Shown here one piece after another: positions 38,401 through 46,905 of a stretch of 64,000 nucleotides of DNA. The position numbers and the translations under genes are program-made. The DNA comes from Effrenium voratum (taxonomy: Eukaryota; Sar; Dinophyceae; Suessiales; Symbiodiniaceae), in contig CAUJNA010003316.1 in assembly GCA_963377175.1 (NCBI GenBank), positions 243,501 through 307,500 on the forward strand, written 5' to 3'. Below the pieces are notes generated by a model. That model saw only the letters and a list, made by a program, of their open reading frames with translations. It was not told the DNA's origin and searched no databases. How positions within the stretch are numbered: position 1 is the stretch's first letter; the number at the start of each line of letters is the position of its first letter.

Positions 38401-41400
38401 ATGGTTACCATGTCAGAAAAAATCATAGATTTCATTTTAAACAGCCAACAAGGCGAACTAATACAAAAAGAAGGGAGGCAAACACAAAAACTCAAAATAG
38501 GCGATAAGACCTACAGATATGATAAGAACAAACCAGTTTCAAACGTATTGAACACGAAACTCAAGGAAGTGGCGAGGAGTGACGGATATAGAAAGCATGG
38601 CCTTTTAATGAAAGGTGCTAATTATCTAAAACTAACGAGAGGCAGACCCTTACAGGATTATGTCAAGCGATTCAAGTCCAAAATCACAGACGAGCAACAA
38701 GCGTTCAAGGGATACGCCAACACCTACTCGGTAAGTGATATAAGATTAAAGGGGTTGAAAGGTTTATCCTACTTAAAATACCAGAAGCAACGACTGGCCG
38801 AATTCCTGAACAGAAACCCGAACATGAAAATAATCGTGGAAACCGATTTATCATTCAAAAATCCCGACAACGAACTTATTCAAAGGCGGTTAAGAAGCAG
38901 AAGATACAATATTCATAATCCCGACGAGTTGAACACCGTCTTAAGACATTGAGACACATTGAAATACGACATTGAGACACAAATTGAAATAACCGACTAC
39001 ATTCAGTCGGGACTGGTTCTTGGTCAAGTTGAAAAGTTAGTCATCAGTTATGATAGGTACAATCCTACCCGTGGTTCATCATTCATTCCATTACCCGACT
39101 GGGTGGCAAACAAAAAGGCTTGTATTAATATTAAAAATGAGGACGACTTATGTTTTAAATATTCCATTCAATGTGGATTTTATGAGTTATTCAAAAAAGA
39201 CCATCCCTGCGACATGTATCATTATAAGAAATATGTAGATGACAAATTCATCAAGTGGGATAATATTGACTTTCCAGTAGGTAATGATGAGATTGAACTA
39301 CTTGAAGAACAGAACAAACACATATCGGTCAATGTTTATTACATAAACCCCGATACGAATAGTAAAACTCTTTTATTGTACAAAAGAAGCAACAACCCAC
39401 AAGCGCAACGCAAAATCGATTTAATTAAATTGACTGATGAAGTTAAATCGCATTACGCTTATATCAAAAATTACGATAAGTTAATGAGTAGTCAGACTAA
39501 CAAAAAGAAGGTTAAAAAGTATCATTGTAGAACCTGCTCTCATGGTTTTCAATCAGAAGAACTTTTAAAGAAACACGAAGAACAGGGATGTCTAGCAGTT
39601 GAGGGTCAAAAAATAGAAATGCCAGAAGCAGGTGAAAAAATAGCATTCAAAAACCATTTCAAGAAACTTAAAGCTCCATTCGTAATCTATGCCGACTTCG
39701 AATGTTTAACTGTGCCTATTGATGTTAAAAGCAAATCGGCAAAAGCTAAAACTACATCATATCAAAATCATCGTCCGTGTGGTTTTATGATTAATGTAGT
39801 CAATGCTATAACCGGAAGTAGTGAGCCTTACTTATACAGAGGTGAAGATTGTATGGATAAATTTGTTGAAAAAATCAATGAAGTCAGAGAAGATATTATT
39901 AGTAGGATGAAGGAAGTAAAAGAGATAATCATGACTGAAAAGGACAAGGAAGATTTTGAAAATGCTACTACTTGCTTTATCTGTGGAAATGATTTTAAAC
40001 CTGAGGACAAGAAGGTTCGAGACCATTGTCACTTTACTGGAGCTTACAGAGGATGCGCCCACGATGATTGTAATCTTGGTTTTAGTATGAGATATTATAA
40101 AATCCCTGTGTTTCTTCATAACCTTAAAAACTACGATGCCCACTTAATCATCAACAAGGCTCACGAACTGAACAAGAATTCTAAAATAGAATGTATCGCT
40201 CAGAACAGCGAAAAGTTTATAACCTTTGGTTTTAAAAATCTTTGTTTCAAGGACAGTTTCAGTTTCTTATCGTCTTCGTTGGATAAGTTGGTGAAGTTGA
40301 GTAAATATGAGGATGATAAAAAGCGTGAGAATTGGAAGAACAATTTCAGATACAGCGTTAGAAACCCGTATGTTAAAACCGATGAAGATTTGGATTTATT
40401 GACTGATAAGGGTATTTATCCCTATGACTACTTTGATGATTTTGAAAGATTTAAGGAAAGGGCTTTACCACCGAAAGAAGCGTTTTACAGTAAATTGAGT
40501 GAAGAACATGTAAGTGATAAAGATTATGAAAGGGCACTGAAAGTATGGAAGCACTTCGGGATTAGAACACTCGGGCAGTATCACGACTTGTATTTAAGAA
40601 CTGATGTTTTACTACTGACCGATGTATTTGAAAACTTTAGAGACTTGTGTATGGAATACTACGGTTTAGACCCCGCTCATTATTATACGTTGCCAAATTT
40701 CGCATGGGACGCGATGCTTCTAAAAACTGGTGTTGAAATAGAACAATTGCATGACCAAGAAATGTTTGAGATGGTTGAAAAGGGAATGAGAGGTGGTATG
40801 TGTCAGGTTAGTCATAAATTAGCGGTGGCAAATAATAAGTATATGGGGGAAGCATATGATGAGAACAAGCCATCAAATTATATTAGTTACTTGGATGCTA
40901 ATAACTTGTATGGCTTAGCAATGTCCCAGAAGTTACCGCTAAAAGATATCAAGTGGGCAAAGAAAACGCCCAGTGTTGAAAAATGGAATGAAAGCGATGA
41001 GTTCGGTTATATTATGGAAGTTGATTTGGAATATCCCGAAACATTGCATGATTTCCACTCAGACTATCCACTAGCGCCTGAAATAATGAATGTAAATGTG
41101 AATATGCTTTCCGACTATCAAAAGCAAGTCTTCAAAATATATTATGATGGTAAAAGTCCCAAGGACGAGAAAGCAAGTAAGTTAATATTAAATCTAAAGG
41201 ATAACGAAAAATATGTGGTTCATATCAAGACTTTACAGTATTGTTTGAAAATGGGAAGAAAATGGGTAAAGTCCATAGGATAATAAAATTTCAACAGAGG
41301 GCATGGTTGAAACCGTGGATTGACTTCAACACTGGTAAAAGGAAAGAAGCCAAAAGCGATTTTGAGAAAGATTTATTCAAATTAATGAATAACGCGGTGT

Positions 41401-42152
41401 ACGGAAAAACTATGGAAGACAAACGAAACCATATGGATTTTGAATTAGTTGATAATGAGGTAAGATATGAAAACTGTGTTAATAATCCAACATTCAAAAA
41501 CATATTTATTATAAATGAAAATCTGGTAGGAGTTGAAAAAACTAAAGCGAAGCTGAAATTGGATAAACCGATTTTCTTAGGAATGACAATTTTAGATTTG
41601 AGTAAATTACATATGTATGAGTTTTACTATGGTGTATTGAAAAAGAAATATAATGAAAATATCAAATTGATATATACAGATACTGACAGTTATGTAATTC
41701 AAACAATGACTGATGATGTCTATAAGGATTTCAATGATATAAAGCAACACATGGATTTTAGCGACTATCCTGTTGAGCATCCATGTCATGACAAAACTAA
41801 GAAGAAGGTCTTAGGAATGTACAAAGATGAAGTCAATGGAAAAATCATTACTAAATTCATCGGATTAAAACCTAAATCTTATGCCTTCACAATTCACGGT
41901 GAGGATGATGAACATAAGAAATCAAAAGGTGTAGTGAAACACAAAGTTAACAAAGAACTGTCGTATCAGAACTACCACGAAGCATTATTTCAAAACAACA
42001 AGCATGAAATAACATATAATTTTATTCGTAGTCGCAACCATCAATTATTTTCAATGTCTCAAGTAAAGCAATCTCTAAGTAATTATGAACATAAAAGGCT
42101 TTATATTGATGCTTTCACTTCATTACCATATGGGCATTATTCCATAAAATAA
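38401..42152 (+). pseudogene. Protein-primed family B DNA polymerase, one nonsense and one frameshift
   Basis: Replicates the viral genome. The first 183 codons (MVTMSEKIIDFILNSQQGEL ... NPDELNTVLRH) end at TGA 38,950-38,952, and the same frame goes on without an ATG: YDIETQIEITDYIQSGLVLG. Landmarks by position after 38,959: zinc finger CRTCSHGFQSEELLKKHEEQ (190-209), ExoI YADFECL (244), Cys/His insert CFICGNDF and DHCHFTG (339-361), ExoII FLHNLKNYDAH, ExoIII YHDLYLRTDVLLL (541), motif A YLDANNLYGLAM (644). The frame slips by one base near 41,255-41,275, and motif B FKLMNNAVYGKTMED and motif C IYTDTDSYVIQ follow. All catalytic residues are kept. About 1,250 codons in total. A proofreading, palm-complete enzyme but for the two breaks. 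Confidence 0.93.
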
Positions 42153-42174
42153 TTGTCTAAATAGTTCTAATAAT
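42153..42174 (+). promoter_or_regulatory. TCTAAATA-type promoter motif, methyltransferase
   Basis: GTCTAAATAGTTCTAATAAT directly before the ATG. Confidence 0.4.
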
Positions 42175-42801
42175 ATGAAATTATTAGAGTTATTTTCAGG
42201 GACAGGCTCGGTTGGTCGGGTTGCTCGGTATTTGGGTTTTAGTGTTATTTCCCTTGATTTGAAAAATGCAAATATCAATACTGATATTTTGAGTTGGGAT
42301 TATAAAGAGTTTGATGTGGGTGAGTTTGATGTGATTTGGGCATCCCCTCCATGCACCGAATACAGCAGGGCTAAAACCACTGGGGTTAGAAAGATAGATT
42401 ATGCTAATAGTATTGTTTTGAAAACTCTTGAAATTATAGATTATTTCAAACCGAAATACTGGATAATAGAAAATCCCCAAACAGGATTATTAAAAGAACA
42501 ACCGTTTATGAGAGGTTTAAACTACTATGATGTGGATTATTGTAAATACGGGTTTAATTATCGGAAGAGAACGAGGTTGTGGTCAAACATTGAAACTTGG
42601 AAACCTAGACCATTATGTAATAGGGATTGTGGGAAAATTAGGAATGGGAAACATGTTGAATCAGCACAACGGTTGCCTTCAGGAAAAAGGGATAGTTGGG
42701 GAGAGGGATACATCAAACATAAACAAGATGAGTTATACAAAATTCCTACTGATTTGATTAGTGATATACTTGTTAAAACCCGCCCGCCCGATACCTTGTA
42801 G
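42175..42801 (+). CDS. C5-cytosine DNA methyltransferase, 208 aa
   Basis: Transfers a methyl group from S-adenosylmethionine to cytosine C5. LLELFSGTGSVGRVARYLGF is motif I. FDVIWASPPCTEYSRAKTTG is motif IV with the catalytic Cys in PPC. YWIIENPQTGLLK is motif VI (ENP in place of the common ENV). KYGFNYRKRTRLWSN corresponds to motif VIII with the expected Arg. It lacks a long target-recognition domain, as do several short phage and algal-virus enzymes. Intact, and the last gene of AT-rich type before the higher-GC block. Confidence 0.85.
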   Translation: MKLLELFSGTGSVGRVARYLGFSVISLDLKNANINTDILSWDYKEFDVGEFDVIWASPPCTEYSRAKTTGVRKIDYANSIVLKTLEIIDYFKPKYWIIENPQTGLLKEQPFMRGLNYYDVDYCKYGFNYRKRTRLWSNIETWKPRPLCNRDCGKIRNGKHVESAQRLPSGKRDSWGEGYIKHKQDELYKIPTDLISDILVKTRPPDTL

Positions 42802-43680
42802 TCGTCGAGGGAGGTGCCTTCTGACAAGCAGGACTCACACGTGGGGGTTGGGGTTGTTGTTGTTGTTGTGGTGGTGTTACAGGTTGTTTTGGTTGAAGGC
42901 GTGTGAGGCATCCACAGCATCATAAAAAATCCAGCATCATCAGCATCAACCAGCATCATCAACATTGAAACAAAAGAAGGGTCGGTTGTTGCCTGATGGC
43001 TGATGCCATTTAAAAAACAAAAACTGTCCATTCCATAATCAACCCTCCCTTTTCAGCAAGGAGTGGTGGGTATACTTAACTCTCCTTGACCCATTCGCTC
43101 CCCACTCACTCCTTGCTCGGACAGGATGGGTGACATACATGGTCACCCAGACCGAATTACAATTATGGAATGGATAGTAAAAAAAACAAATAACCGCCAA
43201 TCCCCTCATCAGATGCGTGACACTTTTAGCGTCGCACATCCGATTAACATTGATGTTCTCATTTTTTTCTAGACACACGGAGGTTCATTCCCAATTTCCC
43301 GCAGGAAAGAGAGAATGACCCCCCTAAACAGAAAGGGAGTAAAACTGTTTCCCAAATCAACAAACAAGACCTTCTGAAAAGGTCTGCCACCTCCTCCCGC
43401 TTGACTTCAGTTGAAGTCAGTCCTGTTCACTCAAACACTCTTTTTTGTCTCAATGCTAGCGCATGATGTAAAAGGTCTTTTTGGAAGCCCTTGCATTTAT
43501 GGCAGGGTCTTATTGCAGACCGCTTCTGGAACAAAATGCAAAACGGAAATCCTTATTGCCAATACCGCCTGCCCCACCTAATTTGAAGGAAAACTGGGTA
43601 AATTGAGGTTGTATTGCGAACCATCCCCGTGCGACAGTGCAATATGGAAATCCTTATTGCCAATACCACCTGCCCACCTT
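42802..43680. other. Non-coding spacer at composition boundary
   Basis: GC rises here from about a third to about a half. The stretch holds a GTTGTTGTT run (~42,850), an inverted repeat CCATTCCATAAT (43,028) / ATTATGGAATGG (43,162) with inner AAGGAGTG/CACTCCTT pairing, and a tandem duplicate of GGAAATCCTTATTGCCAATA plus CCRCCTGCC at about 43,544-43,579 and 43,644-43,678. No gene is seen. Confidence 0.6.
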
Positions 43681-44760
43681 TTAGGAGGACAGTCCAAGGC
43701 CCTCAAGGTTGATGTTGTTCGGGTCATCTTCTGGCGGACTGGATAGAACGGAGGTAATCTTGTCAATGAACTCACCCCAGCTGATGTTCCCACCAATGTC
43801 GCCGAACTCTGACAACAAACAGAAGTGAAGCGCATCATAGACCAACTCACACACGAGATTCTTCTGGAACATGACCTCATCCAACTCCTCCATCCGTCCA
43901 TGGAAGATAATGTCTCCCACTTTCTTGCACCTGTCAGAGGCACGGGTCGTTGAGGATGAGACAACTTCGGATGTCAAGCGTCTCAAGGTGTCTTTGGTCA
44001 ATCGGGGGAGCAAGCCAGTGATGACGCCCTTGGGATTGGTCTCCAACGACTTCACAAGCACCAAGACGTCGTTCTTGGTTGCGTCGATGTAGCCACTGCG
44101 GTTGGGCACCGCGTTGAGACGAAGCAACGAAGAAGAAATGTGCTCCTTAAGGGTCTTCAACTCCATGTCCTTGTTCTTCTTCGTCACCCCACTCTGTGCC
44201 CTCTTTCCACCGCCTTTGATTGTGATGCCGATGTGGATGCAGGTGTTGCCCTTGGTGGAGTTGTCAATGAAAGTCAAAGAAGGGATGAGGGTGCGTCCGC
44301 CTGTGGAAAAGACGAGGTCATTCACACAGACGTTCCACTTCTGGACGATCACAGACTTCAAGGTCTTCAATCGCCATGACGGCTTTACCACAACCTCGTA
44401 GGACTTGTTGATGTCAAAGTCCCTGATGATGAAGACTGTCATGAAACCCTCGTCAGTGCTTTCGTCTCCACTGCTGGGGTCGCTGTCTTCGTCCTGCGCG
44501 TCGTTCTGGTCGTTGCCACCGTCCTGCTCGTCGTTCTGGTCGTTGCCACCGTCCTGCTCGTCGTTCTGGTCGTTGCCAGCGCTTGGGTTCTGTGCTTGAT
44601 TGGAAGAAGACGATTGCGACCGTAGCTGCAACTTATTGAGTTCACCATTGAGCACGTCCACCTTTTGCTTCAAAAAGGTGTTCTCATCCATCACCGACTG
44701 CATCTGCTCTTTCAAGCGGTGAGACCAGTGAACCTTCTTGGTGGCGGATGAGGACGCCAT
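43681..44760 (-). CDS. Protein with internal ubiquitin-like domain ending in Gly-Gly, 359 aa
   Basis: Intact. ATG at 44,760 in good context (CCACCATGGCG). Coiled coil at residues ~10-50 (LKEQMQSVMDENTFLKQKVD). Three copies of GGNDQNDEQD (30-bp tandem repeats), then an acidic stretch. From about residue 105: MTVFIIRDFDINKSYEVVVK, LKTLKSVIVQKWNVCVNDLV, NTCIHIGITIKGGGKR. The order of strands, the central helix and the ending (cf. ...LHLVLRLRGG of ubiquitin) indicate a beta-grasp ubiquitin-like domain with a Gly-Gly just before a basic ~165-residue extension (LKEHISSSLLRLNAVPNRSG; SDRCKKVGDIIFHGRMEELD). The function is not known. No TCTAAATA or CTACTTAAAGA motif upstream. Confidence 0.6.
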   Translation of the reverse strand: MASSSATKKVHWSHRLKEQMQSVMDENTFLKQKVDVLNGELNKLQLRSQSSSSNQAQNPSAGNDQNDEQDGGNDQNDEQDGGNDQNDAQDEDSDPSSGDESTDEGFMTVFIIRDFDINKSYEVVVKPSWRLKTLKSVIVQKWNVCVNDLVFSTGGRTLIPSLTFIDNSTKGNTCIHIGITIKGGGKRAQSGVTKKNKDMELKTLKEHISSSLLRLNAVPNRSGYIDATKNDVLVLVKSLETNPKGVITGLLPRLTKDTLRRLTSEVVSSSTTRASDRCKKVGDIIFHGRMEELDEVMFQKNLVCELVYDALHFCLLSEFGDIGGNISWGEFIDKITSVLSSPPEDDPNNINLEGLGLSS

Positions 44761-45033
44761 GGTGGTAGATTTGGTCTGTGCTACTTTCTAACTTCCCTGA
44801 AATGCGACGAACCATGACGTCAACAATCAAGTTTGCAATCATGTTCAAAGCACAGTAAAACAACGTGATGCAATGGCTGGCATTTGTTTCAACCACGCAG
44901 GTCAACCGTTTCAGAGAACAGTTTCTGAGAACCATCTGAACATCTGTATCAGAACTGCACCACCTCCCTCGCACAAATCGGGAAGCACACTATACAGGAA
45001 ATCAGGATGGACTCACTTTGATGATGCTTGTCA

Positions 45034-45969
45034 TCACTGGTTAGATGAACTTGTCGAAGGTGCCGCCTTGCTCTTTGGAGGCGCCGCCTTGCTCTTTGGT
45101 GGTGCCGCCTTGCTCTTTGGTGGTGCCGCCTTGCTCTTCGGAGGTGCTGCCTTGGATTTTGCCTTGGCAACAGTAGGGTCTGGTGCTGTCACAGTGATGG
45201 TCTCATTGTCACGGAGTTGCCAGCTGTTGTGTGGGTCGGCACTGAACAAGGTGCGTCTGGGGTTCATGTTCATGGTGGAGTCACGCCCGTTGATGGTATA
45301 GGTCAAGGTCTTGGCGAAGGTCTCGCTCGTGAAGTAGTGGGGGAAGTTTGTCATCAGCATGAACCTCACTCCCTTCAAAGTCAGAGCACTCTTGAGGGTG
45401 ACGTCATGGGTCTCCGCTCCAAAGTGGACAGTCACACGGATGACCTTCTGCTGTGCATCAGATGTCAACCTGGCTTTCTCCTCCTTCTTCTGCTTCTTCT
45501 TGATAGCATCCAAAACCGTCTTCTGCTCTGTCTTCATCACCTTGAGTTTGTCACTCAAGAACTGCTTCATGCATGTCTCCCTATCGCACTGCTTGTCCAT
45601 GATGTGAAAGACCTCCTCGATGGACTCAATGGTGTTCAACTTGTCCGCATAGGTCTGAAAGTCTGTGGTCTCGCCGAACATCAAGATTAAAACTTCCTGC
45701 TCGTCAATGACATCTGCCATCAATGGAACAGCATTCTCTTCCTCTTCCTCCTCCTCTTCTTCTGTCTCTTCTTCATCGTTGCTTTGTTGCAAGGCGACGG
45801 CAACCTTTTCATCCTCCTCCATCTGAACAACAGCAGCAACTGCCATGTCATTCGTAGTGTCTGCTGGTGACGGTGAAGAAGGCACAGCCGTGGATGTGTC
45901 TTCAACTTGGTCTTCTGACTGCTTGGCATATCCATCACTCTTGACACTTGTCTGAGTTTTGGACGACAT
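45034..45969 (-). CDS. Second ubiquitin-like-domain protein, 311 aa
   Basis: Intact. I place the start at the internal ATG 45,969 (MSSKTQTSVKSDGYAKQSED); an upstream in-frame ATG at 46,008 would add a hydrophobic MVVTVLFTFLTLV. Acidic region (NDEEETEEEEEEEEENAVP). Helical middle (LNTIESIEEVFHIMDKQCDR; TEQKTVLDAIKKKQKKEEKA). Then IRVTVHFGAETHDVTLKSAL, TLKGVRFMLM, LTYTINGRDSTMNMNP and WQLRDNETITVTAP, which trace a beta-grasp fold like ubiquitin or ThiS. The tail has five KSKAAPP-type repeats. No Gly-Gly end. Co-oriented with the previous gene and of the same layout (acidic/coiled N-part plus Ub-like domain). Its GC is host-like. Confidence 0.55.
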   Translation of the reverse strand: MSSKTQTSVKSDGYAKQSEDQVEDTSTAVPSSPSPADTTNDMAVAAVVQMEEDEKVAVALQQSNDEEETEEEEEEEEENAVPLMADVIDEQEVLILMFGETTDFQTYADKLNTIESIEEVFHIMDKQCDRETCMKQFLSDKLKVMKTEQKTVLDAIKKKQKKEEKARLTSDAQQKVIRVTVHFGAETHDVTLKSALTLKGVRFMLMTNFPHYFTSETFAKTLTYTINGRDSTMNMNPRRTLFSADPHNSWQLRDNETITVTAPDPTVAKAKSKAAPPKSKAAPPKSKAAPPKSKAAPPKSKAAPSTSSSNQ

Positions 45970-46061
45970 GACCAAAGTGAGAAAGGTAAACAGAACAGTC
46001 ACTACCAATCTTGTGAGCCTAAATCAGACAAGGATATCACTCAACTATGCAGACATGACAT

Positions 46062-46327
46062 CAAAACAAATACACCACCAACACCCCAGAACTTGATAAC
46101 TACTAAAAGGGTTAACTCTTTCAAATGGAAAAAATGTCGGCCCCCAGCCCAACAATGAACAAGGCGACAATTTACCCAAGTGATTACCTTAACGAAAACG
46201 ATAAATAAGCTCCCCGAAAACACCCTTTTCAAAACGAATAAGGGGGAACACAGATTTGAGATGAACATAAAAACCAGAACAGGCAACCATCAACAGGCCA
46301 CCCCCCGGGCCCCCCCTTTTTACCATT
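46062..46327 (-). repeat. Right terminal inverted repeat
   Basis: Reverse complement of 22,884-23,150 with few differences (for example TTATTTATCG here against TTATTTTATCG on the left). The small ORFs crossing it are not conserved with a start context and are ignored. Confidence 0.93.
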
Positions 46328-46332
46328 TTTTA

Positions 46333-46346
46333 GGGGGGGGGGAGGG
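46333..46346 (+). repeat. G-run direct repeat at right virus boundary
   Basis: Ten G, A, three G, in the same orientation as 22,865-22,879. Confidence 0.4.
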
Positions 46347-46610
46347 CAGGGCTTAGCAGAAAGCATATGTATATATATATATATGTTTGTCTATTGGAAT
46401 TTTAAGACCTATTCATAAGATAACAACATCCTCTTTATATTCTTAATGCTATATGTGTATATGTACGGCCAAACGTATGTGTTGCCCGCGACCGCCTGGA
46501 AGCGGGTCCCCGAGACCAACAAAAAGCTTGGCAGGCGCCGTAAAAACGCATAGTGCTATCATCAACACAGCCCTAAACCTAAACCAGACAATTGACAAGC
46601 CAGCCTCGGA
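46347..46610. other. AT-rich host flank right of virus
   Basis: Contains a short TA run (~46,366-46,384) and otherwise unique sequence. No gene is seen. Confidence 0.5.
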
Positions 46611-46619
46611 TTCGCCGGA

Positions 46620-46905
46620 CAGCCAGCTTCAAGCAAACCTAAACCCGAGAAACCCTAAACCTAAACCCTAAAAACCCCAAACCTAAACCTTAAAAACCCC
46701 AAACCTAAACCCTAAAAACCCTAAACCTAAACCCTAAAAACCCTAAACGCAAGCCCTAAACACCCTGGAAACCCTGAACACCCTTCTTAAACCTAAACCC
46801 TAACAACCCAAAACCTAAACCCCAAGAAACCTTAAACCTAAACCCTAAAAGCCCTAAGCCTAAACCCTAAAGACCCTAAACCCAAACCCTAAGAACCCTA
46901 GACCG
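46620..46905. repeat. Degenerate telomere-like array
   Basis: Imperfect tandem CCCTAAA/CCTAAA words, e.g. AAACCCTAAACCTAAACCC and CCCTAAAAACCCTAAACCTA, over ~285 bases. It is the complement-type of the plant/alga telomere repeat TTTAGGG but interrupted and internal, starting ~290 bases from the right end of the virus. Confidence 0.8.

Larger units (their letters stand above)
22884..46327. mobile_element. Endogenous Polinton-like virus, 23.4 kb
   Basis: The element is bounded by inverted repeats of ~266 bases. It encodes the hallmark set of the Polinton/Maverick and Polinton-like virus group: DDE integrase, protein-primed family B polymerase, A32/FtsK-type packaging ATPase, double jelly-roll major capsid and penton proteins. 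Accessory genes are a fibre, lipase, C5 methyltransferase, zinc fingers, F-box-like and ubiquitin-like proteins. The core (about 23.2-42.8 kb) is about one-third GC against a GC-rich host. No adenovirus-type cysteine protease is recognised. Most core genes carry stops or frameshifts. Sense is minus, then plus, with capsid genes minus and polymerase plus. Confidence 0.92.

Noticed and set aside
23929..42152. A variant genetic code explaining the in-frame stops
   Set aside because: TAA, TAG and TGA are each found both as normal ends and as interruptions, and frameshifts are also present, so no single reassignment fits.
46041..46286. 81-codon ORF in the right terminal repeat
   Set aside because: Lies in the inverted repeat, has no conserved features, and the left copy has length changes that break it.
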